Assembly (NCBI RefSeq): GCF_001278115.1
Contig: NZ_LIYD01000005.1
Coordinates: 309,906-373,905, forward strand
Direction of reading: 5' to 3'
DNA: 64,000 nt
From: Flavobacterium akiainvivens
GTDB taxonomy: Bacteria; Bacteroidota; Bacteroidia; Flavobacteriales; Flavobacteriaceae
Shown here: positions 17,137 through 26,607 of the stretch, piece by piece
How the letters are laid out: the number at the start of each line of letters is the position of its first letter
How positions within the stretch are numbered: the first letter of the stretch is position 1
Position numbers and translations under genes: made by a program
The notes under the pieces: model-generated
Seen by the model: only the letters and a program-made list of their open reading frames with translations
What the model was told of the DNA's origin: nothing
Database searches by the model: none

Positions 17137-18573
17137 ATGGGTTATATATCGATGCCATTTAGAATTGTACTTTATTTTACGCTACTTTTTTCTCAAAGCC
17201 TTCTTGCACAAACGGGCGAGGCAAAAAAAGCCTTTAAAGCCAGGATTGCAGAAATGCACAAGGTATTGCAGTCAAACCCAGATGAAGGCTACCTAAAATT
17301 GAAAAGCCTGCTAAAAGAGGCCAGAGAAAAAAACTTTACAGAATCGGAACTTGTGTTGCTTTCCAATACCTGCTGGTATTTTTTAATGAAAAACGAGTTT
17401 GACAATGTAATTAAAGCATCGGTATCGCTTGAAGAAAAAGCCACAGCATATAAAAGTATAAACTACCAGGCTGTAGCGCATATCTATTTGTGCCAGATAT
17501 ATATAGAAAACGATTTGCGCAACAGGGCTTTAGATGAATACAATAAAGCCCTTAAAATATTAGATGAAGGAGATGCTGAAAATGAAAGCATAATTGGTTC
17601 TAAGGCAAATGCCCATACGTATATAGCCAACCTTTACTATAACAACAACGAAATAGATGAGGCCATAAATAAAATGGCGCTTGCCCGCAAACAAATACTG
17701 CTACAGAAAGACAAAAACAAGCGGTTTTCGGGGTTGTTTAGAAACTACTCTAACACGGGTACTGTATTTGAGCGTAAAAGCCTTGATAGCGCTCAATATT
17801 ACATAGAAAGGTCACTTGCAGTATGCCCTGTGCCAAAGGGTACTAAAGATTTTATAGTTTTTCTTAATTATTCGGTGCTGGGAGATATAAGCCTGAAACA
17901 TAAAAACTTTAAAAAAGCACTTGAGTATTACACCCTTGCCGAAAACACTGCACCGGAGGGCGCTGATTTAAAAAACCGGCAAAGCCTGTATGAAGCCATG
18001 GTTAAAACCCATTTGGCCCTGGGCGACAGTATTGCCATGAATCATTACCGGAATAAACTAAACGAGGTAAAACTTGAGATTGCAGATGCCAAATATAAAT
18101 CACTACACTCGGTAGTAAAGCAATCAGGGCAACAAACAAACCATAGCATAGTGTATGGTATTGGCGGTGCCGTAATAGTAATGTTGTGCGCATTGCTGGT
18201 GTTTTTATACTTCAGGAAAAGTAAAGTTTCTATACCTGCCGAAACAGTAAATAGCACTGCTGCTGAAACCGAAGACAGGGAAACGGTTAACAAAAAACTT
18301 GTGGAGTTGTGCGGCGAAAACCATGCTGATTTTATTCCTGAATTCAATTGTGCATTTCCTTATTTTAAAGAAAAACTGGTTGCAATAAATGAGGGTATAC
18401 TGGATTCTGAGGTTGAGTTTTGTGCCTACCTTAAACTCAACCTTACCACTAAAGATATAGCCCGGATAAAAAACCTGGAGCCTAAAACCATCCAAAACCG
18501 TAAATACCGCATCCGCAAAAAGCTCAATATTCCTAACGATACTGATATTTACTTCTACTTCAACCTTTTTTAA
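17137..18573 (+). CDS. membrane TPR regulator with C-terminal LuxR-like HTH
   Basis: The 478-residue protein has an N-terminal signal (IVLYFTLLFSQSLLAQ), about 290 residues of TPR-like helices outside the membrane, and a membrane helix (SIVYGIGGAVIVMLCALLVFLYF, about 336-358). A cytoplasmic HTH closes it: LNLTTKDIARIKNLEPKTIQNRKYRIRKKLNI. This layout is a one-protein signal path in which an extracytoplasmic TPR sensor is joined to a DNA-binding domain. Related HTH tails occur in the propeller regulator at 33778-36525. The targets are unknown; the adjacent T9SS-secreted proteins are candidates by position only. The ATG at 17152 is an alternative start. Confidence 0.82.
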   Translation: MGYISMPFRIVLYFTLLFSQSLLAQTGEAKKAFKARIAEMHKVLQSNPDEGYLKLKSLLKEAREKNFTESELVLLSNTCWYFLMKNEFDNVIKASVSLEEKATAYKSINYQAVAHIYLCQIYIENDLRNRALDEYNKALKILDEGDAENESIIGSKANAHTYIANLYYNNNEIDEAINKMALARKQILLQKDKNKRFSGLFRNYSNTGTVFERKSLDSAQYYIERSLAVCPVPKGTKDFIVFLNYSVLGDISLKHKNFKKALEYYTLAENTAPEGADLKNRQSLYEAMVKTHLALGDSIAMNHYRNKLNEVKLEIADAKYKSLHSVVKQSGQQTNHSIVYGIGGAVIVMLCALLVFLYFRKSKVSIPAETVNSTAAETEDRETVNKKLVELCGENHADFIPEFNCAFPYFKEKLVAINEGILDSEVEFCAYLKLNLTTKDIARIKNLEPKTIQNRKYRIRKKLNIPNDTDIYFYFNLF

Positions 18574-18663
18574 GTTACTGTAAATCTGCATAAAAGAACA
18601 GGAGGGTACATTAACTTACGCACTTTTAACACGTAATGCCCTTACGTAAAGTTGTACACAGGA

Positions 18664-18671
18664 TACTTTTG
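18664..18671 (+). promoter_or_regulatory. -7 box TACTTTTG for the T9SS type A protein
   Basis: It fits TAnnTTTG exactly and lies 37 bp before the start at 18708. The -33 element is not clear. Confidence 0.5.
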
Positions 18672-18707
18672 CGCCATTGTTTTTAAAAAGACTAAATAAA
18701 GTATTTT

Positions 18708-20627
18708 ATGAAGAAAATTACATTGGTAGTATTGGGCCTTGTGGCGCATATTTCGGTTATGCAGGCCCAGGAATGGAACCAGCTTGGCGAAACGTTTCAG
18801 TATGAAGGGCAACCTGTAAGCACAACTGCCATGAGCGGCGATGGAAATGTGGTTGCGGTAAGCCCGTCCTTTTCAGTAAACTCTGGGGTTACAACCGGGC
18901 TTACAAAAGTGTACCAGTACAACAATAATGAGTGGGTACAATTAGGTACAGATATACAGTTTGGCGATATAAACATAGGGGCTACTTATGGAGACAATGC
19001 CGACCTTACCATAAGCCTTAGCGATGACGGGCAAACCGTTGCAATAGGCGCTCCGCTAAGCGATGCTAACGGTAATAATTCGGGTAAAGTTGGGGTATTT
19101 AATTACAACGGCACAGCCTGGGTTCAGGTAGGTGAAGATATAGTGGGCGATGAAAGCACGGGCCTTGGCGGTTCGCTTGCCCTTACGGCAGACGGTACAA
19201 AACTGGTTACCGGTGCAGATGCTAATTACACTGGTGCGGCTTTTTCAGGACAGGTAAAAGTATATGAGTTAAACGGAACAGCCTGGCAGCAGGTGGGGCA
19301 AACCGTAATATCGGCTAACAGTGAGGGGACATCATTTGGCTTTGATGTAGATATTAACGATGCCGGTACTACCATTGTAGCTACTTATTATGATGGCGGT
19401 GTTGCAAGAATATACCAGTTAGATGGTGCGGTGTGGATACAAACCGCCCTTATAGATGATGTACCTGTAGGCTATGTTAGCTTTAATGCAGCGGGCAACA
19501 GGGTAGCACTGGGTTCTTTTACCGCTAACAGCCCCACGGGTACTTTTTTTGCCGGCAGGGCCACCGTATATGAAAACCAGGACGGTATATGGACCCAATT
19601 GGGCAACGCGCTTTATGGCACGGCAATGTTCCAGCTTTATGCACGTGTAAGGCTAAATGCAGCCGGAGATGTACTTGCAGTAGGATCTGAAGGCATATCG
19701 AGCCAGGTGGGCAAAGCCGAAATTTATAAGTTTATTGACGAAGAATGGTACCAGACAGGTACTATTGCCGATACTACAAACGGAACTTTTTACGGAAGTT
19801 CGGTTGCGCTAAGCAATGACGGCGAAAAAATAATGGTTGGCGGCCGTGAAGGCGCGGGTTCGGCAACGGCGCATTATGCAAGGGCTTTTGAGTTTAACTG
19901 TTTAGTTGCCGCACCCGTTGCTACGGAACCTGAAGCGGTTTGTGCTGGTAATGCGGTTACACTTTCGGTAACAGAAACTGAAGATATTACCTACAACTGG
20001 TATACAGCTGCCGATGCTACAGAACCTGTTTATACAGGAACAACTTTTGAAACGCCCGAACTTGGTGCTACTACAAGCTACTGGGTAGAGGCCGTAACCT
20101 ACATAGGCTGCAGCTCTGAAAGGGTTGAAAACGTGGCTACTGTAAATGCCCTGCCGCAGGCTGTTGAGGCTGCTGCCACACAAAGCTTTACAGAAGGGGA
20201 AACCCTTGCCAGCCTTGAAGTGGAAGCAGAGGGCGAAATTACCTGGTATGCCGATGAGACACTTACTACAATATTACCCGATACAACTGTACTGGTGCAC
20301 AACACGGTGTATTATGCCGTACAGGCTGTTAACGGATGCGTTAGCCCTGCCACGGCCATAACGGCAGAAGATATTGCGCTTAGCACAGGTGTAGCAGAGC
20401 TTGAAGGTTTTACCTACTATCCTAACCCTGTGGGTAATAAGCTGTTTTTTAATACTACTGTACCTGTAAAAAGCATAACTGTGTACGACCTTAGCGGAAG
20501 GCTTATAAAAGCCCAGTATGCCCAGGAAATTACAGAAGTTGATTTGGCAAACCTTGCTACAGGCACTTACATTGTTAAGGCACAGACTGAAAATGCCGAA
20601 AAATCATTTAAAGTTACTAAACAATAA
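18708..20627 (+). CDS. secreted repeat protein with T9SS type A sorting domain
   Basis: The 639-residue protein has a signal peptide (MKKITLVVLGLVAHISVMQAQ). A repeated beta-propeller-like region of about 375 residues follows, with recurring units such as VKVYELNGTAWQQVGQTV, VGVFNYNGTAWVQVGEDI and SDDGQTVAIGAP (FG-GAP/kelch-like). An Ig-like module comes next (CAGNAVTLSVTETEDITYNW with ATTSYWVEAV). It ends in a type A sorting domain: YYPNPVGNKLFFNT, then VYDLSGRLIK, LATGTYIVKAQT and KSFKVTKQ. It should cross the outer membrane through the type IX system and be attached or released. An adhesin-like role is plausible but not demonstrated. Confidence 0.88.
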   Translation: MKKITLVVLGLVAHISVMQAQEWNQLGETFQYEGQPVSTTAMSGDGNVVAVSPSFSVNSGVTTGLTKVYQYNNNEWVQLGTDIQFGDINIGATYGDNADLTISLSDDGQTVAIGAPLSDANGNNSGKVGVFNYNGTAWVQVGEDIVGDESTGLGGSLALTADGTKLVTGADANYTGAAFSGQVKVYELNGTAWQQVGQTVISANSEGTSFGFDVDINDAGTTIVATYYDGGVARIYQLDGAVWIQTALIDDVPVGYVSFNAAGNRVALGSFTANSPTGTFFAGRATVYENQDGIWTQLGNALYGTAMFQLYARVRLNAAGDVLAVGSEGISSQVGKAEIYKFIDEEWYQTGTIADTTNGTFYGSSVALSNDGEKIMVGGREGAGSATAHYARAFEFNCLVAAPVATEPEAVCAGNAVTLSVTETEDITYNWYTAADATEPVYTGTTFETPELGATTSYWVEAVTYIGCSSERVENVATVNALPQAVEAAATQSFTEGETLASLEVEAEGEITWYADETLTTILPDTTVLVHNTVYYAVQAVNGCVSPATAITAEDIALSTGVAELEGFTYYPNPVGNKLFFNTTVPVKSITVYDLSGRLIKAQYAQEITEVDLANLATGTYIVKAQTENAEKSFKVTKQ

Positions 20628-20636
20628 TTCCCCTAA

Positions 20637-20668
20637 AGCCTCACCGGTATGGCCGGTGGGGCTTTTTA
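20637..20668 (+). terminator. terminator between the two T9SS substrates
   Basis: AGCCTCACCGG pairs with CCGGTGGGGCT (one wobble pair) and is followed by TTTTATTT. The next gene begins only about 7 bp later, so read-through or a promoter inside this region would be needed for it. Confidence 0.8.
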
Positions 20669-20674
20669 TTTATA

Positions 20675-23600
20675 ATGAAGCCTTTATACTTATACATCCT
20701 TTTATTTTATATACACATATTTTGTGCAGCAGGCAGTCCGGTTACAGGTACTGCCTTTTCTCAATTTACGGTGGTAAACTGCCAGGTAAGCCAGGCAGGA
20801 TATCCTGTTAAGGGTATTTCCATTTCAGACCCCGATGAAGCTGATATTTTCCCCACACAAACCCTGCAGGTTAATGTAACCCAAACGGGTAGCTATACCA
20901 TTAGTACCAATACTGTAAATGGCATAACATTTAGTAAATCAGGTAGCTTTACGCAAACAGGTTTGCAAAATGTTACATTACATGCAGCGGGTATGCCCCT
21001 TAATTATGGCACGTTTAGCTATGCAGTACAGGGTTGCGAATTTGAGCGCACAACCTATATACCGGACAGGAGGTATAAAGACAGCACCCAACAGGGAGAA
21101 GACAGCCTGGGTAACGGTGGCAGTACAGCACGTCACCACAGGTTTTTGTACCGGGTTTTTGAATCGGGCAATACTGAGGAGGAATGGCTGCAAACCAACC
21201 TGGGCAGTAATTATAATAAAGTGGGGCACCCGGATTTTAACCCCGATGCCGAACCGCAATCTATAACCGACCTGAATGCTTTTGGCAGCCTGTACCAATG
21301 GGGCCGTTATAGCGACGGCCATGAGCTTATGAACTGGGTGAGTGAAGCCGGTACGGGCAATGTAGCTGTAAACCAAACAACGGCCACAAAATCTGTAACC
21401 GATACACCGGGGCATAACGATATGATTATAACCCAGGGTAGCCAAGGCGACTGGAGGGAAGTATCTAACTCAGCACTATGGCAGGGCGAGGGTGGTGCTA
21501 ATAACCCGTGCCCGTGTGGTTTCAGGGTGCCGTTGCAAAGTGAGTTTACTTTAGAATCTGATGCCAATAACCTGCAAACCCTTAATGATGCTTTTGCATC
21601 GCAGTTTAGGGTTGTGGGGCCAAGCGCACGCAATTACAGCACAGGTTTGGTAGAAAGCCCGCCGGGTTACCAGTCGGTTTACTGGACAAGCGCAATTGCA
21701 TCTATAAACAGCTCTAACGACTTCCATTTCCAGAACACAGTGTATGAGCATAATACTACACGCGGGTTTGCGTTTTCGGTACGCTGTATTATGATGAGCT
21801 ATAAATTTGAACGCTGTGATGAAGGTTATGACGGGCAGGAAAGCTTTAACCTTGATGAAATTGCCACGCAGATTGTTGCCGATTATCCGGGGCATTCGGT
21901 TTCGTTTTATGATACATTTGAAAATGCCCGCCTTGAAAACAGCAGCAACCTTTTAAGTGGCAGCTATGTTGCTTATGCCAATCAAAACCCCAATATACTA
22001 TTTGCCCGCCTGGAAGATGCCAATGGCAATTTTGTAAACGGCATAAAAATAAAGTTTTATGTATATGAAACACCTGCGGTAGCCCAGGCACCCACTTTGT
22101 TTTATTGTACAACCATAGGCAGCAGTATTGGTTTGTTTAACCTTAATGAGGCTGATGGCCTGTTGACTGATGATGAGGCTGGTGAAATATTTATAAGGTA
22201 TTACAGTACAGAGGCGGCAGCACAGGCCGGGGAAGCCGCAGGGCTTATATCTAACCCCGGAGGGTATACCGGTGCGGCGGGCACTGTGTATGCCAGGATT
22301 GAAAACCTGAACGGCTGTTTTGTGCTACAGCAGGTACATTTGGTTATCTCTGCTATGGATATAACCCCTCAGCATATAAATGGTATTGATATTTGCGGTA
22401 CAGAAAATACGGTAGACCTTGCATCTTATATTGACCAGTTTACTACAACGCCCCAAAACTACAGTATATATTATTATACAAATCAGGCCGATGCCACGGC
22501 AAATAACACGGCTAATGCTGTTGCAGAACCGCAAGCGTATAGCCTTCCGTCAAGCGGACAAACCCACACGGTATGGATTAATTTCTCCTTAAACAGCGGT
22601 ATTAATTGCGGTAATGTTATAAGCTCTTTAACTTTTACCATTAATGCGCTGCCACAAATAAGTGCTGCTGCATTTACAGCCTGCCCGGGAGAGAACGCTA
22701 CACTTAGCGTAACCACAAACGGCAGCGTGGTAAACTGGTATGCAAATGAAGCAGATACCACTCCCATGTACACGGGCGCTACTTTTGCCACTCCTCAATT
22801 AGGCGAAACTACAAGCTATTGGGCAGAGGCGGTAAGCGCTGCAGGATGTAAGTCGGATAAAATTGAAGTTACGGTTACCGTAGCCCCGTTTGAAGCGTTT
22901 GCCTATACCGAAAATGTAGCCGTTTGCAGCGGTACAGCGGCCGTTTTAGAAGTTGTTGCACAACCCGGCTATACCGTTAACTGGTATGAAACCGAGACAA
23001 GCCATGTTATTCTCTATAGCGGAACGGTATTTGAAACACCGGCCTTAACGGCACCGGCAAGCTATTGGGCAGAGCTGGTAAACGCCACAGGCTGTGCATC
23101 GGGAAGGGTAGTGGTAAACGTTTTGATTAAAGAAGTACTGGTACCCGTGTTTACTTTTGGTACGGTATATTGCCTTAACGATTACGCTCCTGCATTGCCT
23201 GCAACATCAGGTAACGGCCTGAGCGGAACCTGGAGCCCGGCATCAATAAACACATCCTCACCGGGTATATACACTTATGTGTTTACCTCAAATTCCGGCG
23301 ATTGCGACAATGGCCTGCAAACGGAAATAGAAATAGAAGTAACCCAACCCGTTGTACCACAGTTTGATTTGGCCACCGAATATTTTTTTGGGGAAGAACC
23401 GTCGGCATTACCGGATGTTTCGGTTAACGGCATACAGGGATATTGGGTATCATCTTTTACTAATACTGTAACACAGCATACTTTTTATCCTAATGATGAT
23501 GAGTGTGCAACAGGGGTATTTGCCTTTACAAGTGTAGGTTACCCTTCTTTCTTTACGCCAAATGGCGATGGTAATAGCGATTACTGGAGCCTGGCATTTT

Positions 23601-23821
23601 TAAACGCTTATGATGCCATAAGGATAAAGCAGGTTTACATTTATGACCGGTTTGGCAAACTATTGGTTTCCCTGCCTCAAAATGGCAGGTGGGACGGAAC
23701 CTACAAAGGCAAAATGTTACCGGCTACTGATTATTGGTTCATGGTAGAGTATTTACATTACCTGAGTAATGGTACCCGTACTGAAAAAACTGCAAAAGGA
23801 CATTTTAGTTTAATACGATAA
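20675..23821 (+). CDS. large secreted protein with T9SS type B (gliding-associated) sorting domain
   Basis: The 1048-residue protein begins with a hydrophobic signal (YILLFYIHIFCAAG). Residues about 180-370 resemble the FISUMP/Fib_succ_major domain: GSLYQWGRYSDG, CPCGFRVPLQSEF, YWTSAIASI and the closing FAFSVRCIMM. Several Ig-like and cell-surface repeats follow, two of which (YTGATFATPQLGETTSYWAEAV and a later ASYWAELV copy) match the Ig-like module of the previous gene. The C-terminus is the type B sorting signal: FFTPNGDGNSDYWSL, IYDRFGKLL, WDGTYKGKMLPATDYWF. It is exported by T9SS; a surface or matrix role is an inference. Confidence 0.9.
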   Translation: MKPLYLYILLFYIHIFCAAGSPVTGTAFSQFTVVNCQVSQAGYPVKGISISDPDEADIFPTQTLQVNVTQTGSYTISTNTVNGITFSKSGSFTQTGLQNVTLHAAGMPLNYGTFSYAVQGCEFERTTYIPDRRYKDSTQQGEDSLGNGGSTARHHRFLYRVFESGNTEEEWLQTNLGSNYNKVGHPDFNPDAEPQSITDLNAFGSLYQWGRYSDGHELMNWVSEAGTGNVAVNQTTATKSVTDTPGHNDMIITQGSQGDWREVSNSALWQGEGGANNPCPCGFRVPLQSEFTLESDANNLQTLNDAFASQFRVVGPSARNYSTGLVESPPGYQSVYWTSAIASINSSNDFHFQNTVYEHNTTRGFAFSVRCIMMSYKFERCDEGYDGQESFNLDEIATQIVADYPGHSVSFYDTFENARLENSSNLLSGSYVAYANQNPNILFARLEDANGNFVNGIKIKFYVYETPAVAQAPTLFYCTTIGSSIGLFNLNEADGLLTDDEAGEIFIRYYSTEAAAQAGEAAGLISNPGGYTGAAGTVYARIENLNGCFVLQQVHLVISAMDITPQHINGIDICGTENTVDLASYIDQFTTTPQNYSIYYYTNQADATANNTANAVAEPQAYSLPSSGQTHTVWINFSLNSGINCGNVISSLTFTINALPQISAAAFTACPGENATLSVTTNGSVVNWYANEADTTPMYTGATFATPQLGETTSYWAEAVSAAGCKSDKIEVTVTVAPFEAFAYTENVAVCSGTAAVLEVVAQPGYTVNWYETETSHVILYSGTVFETPALTAPASYWAELVNATGCASGRVVVNVLIKEVLVPVFTFGTVYCLNDYAPALPATSGNGLSGTWSPASINTSSPGIYTYVFTSNSGDCDNGLQTEIEIEVTQPVVPQFDLATEYFFGEEPSALPDVSVNGIQGYWVSSFTNTVTQHTFYPNDDECATGVFAFTSVGYPSFFTPNGDGNSDYWSLAFLNAYDAIRIKQVYIYDRFGKLLVSLPQNGRWDGTYKGKMLPATDYWFMVEYLHYLSNGTRTEKTAKGHFSLIR

Positions 23822-23852
23822 GTGGGCCGGGCTAAATTTTTATAAAAAGGCA

Positions 23853-23892
23853 AAAACCAAAATCACGCAGTTTAATGGGTGATTTTGGTTTT
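23853..23892. terminator. strong hairpin after the type B protein
   Basis: AAAACCAAAATCAC and GTGATTTTGGTTTT form a perfect 14-bp stem with a 12-base loop, flanked by A and T runs, so it may act in both directions. Confidence 0.9.
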
Positions 23893-23909
23893 ACTGTTTC
23901 ACACTTTAG

Positions 23910-24042
23910 TGTACGTTCATTGAAAAAGGAGCCGAACTGATTAAGGCTGATCCTGAAAAAGAAGCGATACTGCACTGGCTTTCTGTAAGCCCGGCAATGC
24001 GCAGGATAGACCGTGAATCTCTTGTTAATTGCATTAAGCTTT
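23910..24042 (+). pseudogene. possible gene remnant (protein-like frame without a start)
   Basis: After an in-frame TAG at 23907-23909, the plus strand reads TFIEKGAELIKADPEKEAI, LHWLSVSPAMRRIDRESL, VNCIKLF. This is a charged helical sequence of normal composition that runs into the antisense of the LigD end and has no ATG at its head. It could be the tail of a gene lost by deletion at the ligD boundary, or chance. The family is not recognised. Confidence 0.3.
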
Positions 24043-26601
24043 TTCAAGTTGGCCCAGTACCGCCTTTAAATCAACTGCATCCTCAAAAAAGCCCTCCCAT
24101 AAATCACCTTTTTCCTCCACCCGTTTCGGTACTGTTTTGATATTGTACTTCTTGATATCAAATTTACCGTTCAGCTCACTCCAATCTAAAGGTGTGCTTA
24201 CCGTAGCACGGTCACGAGGCCGTAGCGAATAGGCACAGGCCATGGTTTTACCCTTGCCGTTTTGCAGGAAGTCAAGATAGATTTTACCCACGCGGTTTTT
24301 GGGCATACGCTCCAGGCTGGTAATATCCGGCAAAGCACTGTGCACCGTATGGCTTATAAGGTGTGAAAAGTCGCGGGTTTGGTCGTAGGTGTATTTCGGT
24401 TTAACCGGAATAAAAATATGCAGCCCTTTGCCCCCGGATGTTTTCAAATATCCCTTGATATTCAACTTATCCAATATTTCTTTTACTTTTTTGGCCGTTG
24501 TAACCAGGTCTTTTATGGAAGCCTCATTAGGGTCGAGGTCAAAAATAATGTAATCCGGGTTGTTGATGCTGCCAATACGGCTGCTCCACGGGTTTATCTC
24601 TATACAGCCCAGGTTGGCCATATACATCAGGGTTTCTTTATTATTACAAATCAGGTACTCTATAGATTCCCCGTCCGCTAACGATTTTAATTTCCGGGTC
24701 GTAGCCCACTTTGGTGCTTTTCCACCCATATCTTTTTGGAAAAAGCCTTCGTTTTTAATACCATCGGGGTTACGGCGTAACGACTGTGGCCTGTCTTTTA
24801 CATACTTCAGCACATATTCTGCCATAGCATTATAATACGCAATCACATCGCCTTTGGTGTGGCCTTCTTTCGGCCAGAATACTTTATCAGGGTTGGTTAT
24901 TGGTACTTTTTCAGTATCAAAACTATTTGCTGTTTCAGTATCTTTGGCAACAACTTTTTTCTTGCTTACGGGTTTTTCCCTTACTACATTTTTTGCTTTC
25001 TTATCCGTTCGGAGGGCAACAAATACAGGATGGCGCAGGCTTCCGGCCGCTGTCCACTCCGAATATTTAATCTGCGCTACCAGCTGCGGCTTTACCCAAT
25101 GCACACCGGGCTCTTTAGGCTTTTCGGCAAACGGGCAGGTTTTTACTTCAAGCTTTTTTAATGCATCATGCAGTTCCTTTAATGAGGTTTCGTTAAACCC
25201 CGTACCCACTTTGCCAGAGTAGATAAATGTATCACCCTCATAATAACCTAAAAGTAGCGCACCGAAGCCGCTACGCGTACCTTTAGGTTCTGTATAACCG
25301 CCGATGACCATTTCCTGCTCGTTGGTTACCTTTATTTTCAACCAGTCTTTTGAGCGTTTGTTTACATGGTAAACAGAGTCAGCCTTTTTAGCTATCAGCC
25401 CTTCGCCGCCCTGTTTGGCAACTTTTTCTAATGCCTTTTTACCTTTGCCAATGGTATGCGCTGAATAGACTATGCTTTCCTGCTTTGGCAATAGTGCCTC
25501 AAGGATGCGTTTTCGTTGCAGCAGGGGCAGCGGAGTAAGGTCATAGCCGTTGAAATACAGTATGTCAAACACATAGCATTTCAGTTTTCCCCGGTCGGGA
25601 TTCTCTTCATAATCCTGCAACCACTGAAAGTGGCTCTTGCCTTTGGCATCTTCTGCAACAATCTCCCCATCCAGAATCATATCGTCTTTAATGCTCCCGA
25701 AAGCGTCTACAAGTGGGGCATATTTTTTATTAAAGGACAGCCCATTTCGGGAGGTCAGTTCTACCTTTCCCTTATTGATTTGTATCAATGCCCTGTAGCC
25801 GTCGTATTTGTTTTCAAACAGCCAATCCTCATTATCAAATACTGCATCTGTCAGGGTTGCAAGTTGCGGTTTCCAGTCTTTCGGGAAGGTTTTGCGGCGT
25901 TTCGCACCGGCCACATCGTCAGCAGTAAAAGAGGGTGCTGAGGCTTTCTTCTTTGTAACGTTTTCAAGGATGTCATTCTTATCACCACTTTTGGTTGTGG
26001 CAGCTTTCTTGCCGCTTTCCCAGGTATCAGAATCTTTGTCCTTTGCAATTTGTGGTAGCGTTCGTCCCGTGAGTACTGAGTTTTGGTTAAAATTCCGTTT
26101 TGTGGCAAACTCATCCTTACCTTTCATCAGCAGCCATTCTTCTTTCTTGCCACTCATGCGTACCAGATGGTAGGAGCCCTTTAGCTTTTCGCCCTGCATA
26201 ACTACTTTAATGTTGCCCTCCTGGTGCATTTTGGTGAGCATTTTTTTGCTCTCGGCTACTGATTCTGCACCTTCTGCCATGTACGTACCGGTGTCCCATA
26301 CCATTACAGTACCACCACCATATTGCCCTTTGGGTATGGTGCCTTCAAAATCAATATAATCCATGGGGTGGTCTTCCACGTGCATGGCAAGCCTTTTAAC
26401 AGATGGGTCGGCACTGGGGCCCTTGGGTACCGCCCAGCTTACCAAAACCCCGTCAATTTCCAGCCTCCAGTCAAAATGCAGGTGTGATGCTTCGTGTTTT
26501 TGCACCACGAAATGCTGTGCATCGCCCGACTTTTTGATTTTGCCTTTTGGTTCAGCCGTTTTTTTGAAGTCACGTTTTTTATGGTATTCTGATAGTTTCA
26601 T
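24034..26601 (-). CDS. ligD: ATP-dependent DNA ligase LigD (PE-Lig-Pol)
   Basis: The 855-residue protein carries three activities of bacterial non-homologous end joining. The 3'-phosphoesterase domain is N-terminal (HEASHLHFDWRLE, with H42, D44 and R46, then HVEDHPMDY). The ligase domain has the nucleotidyl-transfer Lys265 in ENKYDGYR and LDGEIVAED. The C-terminal primase-like polymerase domain has NPDKVFWP, SLRRNPDGI and the metal-binding FDLDP (D688 and D690). The order PE-Lig-Pol differs from the mycobacterial Pol-PE-Lig order. Ku is encoded 6 bp upstream on the same strand, so the two are almost certainly co-transcribed. Confidence 0.96.
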   Translation of the reverse strand: MKLSEYHKKRDFKKTAEPKGKIKKSGDAQHFVVQKHEASHLHFDWRLEIDGVLVSWAVPKGPSADPSVKRLAMHVEDHPMDYIDFEGTIPKGQYGGGTVMVWDTGTYMAEGAESVAESKKMLTKMHQEGNIKVVMQGEKLKGSYHLVRMSGKKEEWLLMKGKDEFATKRNFNQNSVLTGRTLPQIAKDKDSDTWESGKKAATTKSGDKNDILENVTKKKASAPSFTADDVAGAKRRKTFPKDWKPQLATLTDAVFDNEDWLFENKYDGYRALIQINKGKVELTSRNGLSFNKKYAPLVDAFGSIKDDMILDGEIVAEDAKGKSHFQWLQDYEENPDRGKLKCYVFDILYFNGYDLTPLPLLQRKRILEALLPKQESIVYSAHTIGKGKKALEKVAKQGGEGLIAKKADSVYHVNKRSKDWLKIKVTNEQEMVIGGYTEPKGTRSGFGALLLGYYEGDTFIYSGKVGTGFNETSLKELHDALKKLEVKTCPFAEKPKEPGVHWVKPQLVAQIKYSEWTAAGSLRHPVFVALRTDKKAKNVVREKPVSKKKVVAKDTETANSFDTEKVPITNPDKVFWPKEGHTKGDVIAYYNAMAEYVLKYVKDRPQSLRRNPDGIKNEGFFQKDMGGKAPKWATTRKLKSLADGESIEYLICNNKETLMYMANLGCIEINPWSSRIGSINNPDYIIFDLDPNEASIKDLVTTAKKVKEILDKLNIKGYLKTSGGKGLHIFIPVKPKYTYDQTRDFSHLISHTVHSALPDITSLERMPKNRVGKIYLDFLQNGKGKTMACAYSLRPRDRATVSTPLDWSELNGKFDIKKYNIKTVPKRVEEKGDLWEGFFEDAVDLKAVLGQLEKA

Positions 26602-26607
26602 GGCAAC

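Noticed and set aside
23832..24047. 71-codon minus-strand frame after ligD
   Set aside because: It covers the hairpin terminator and is antisense to the more protein-like remnant on the plus strand.
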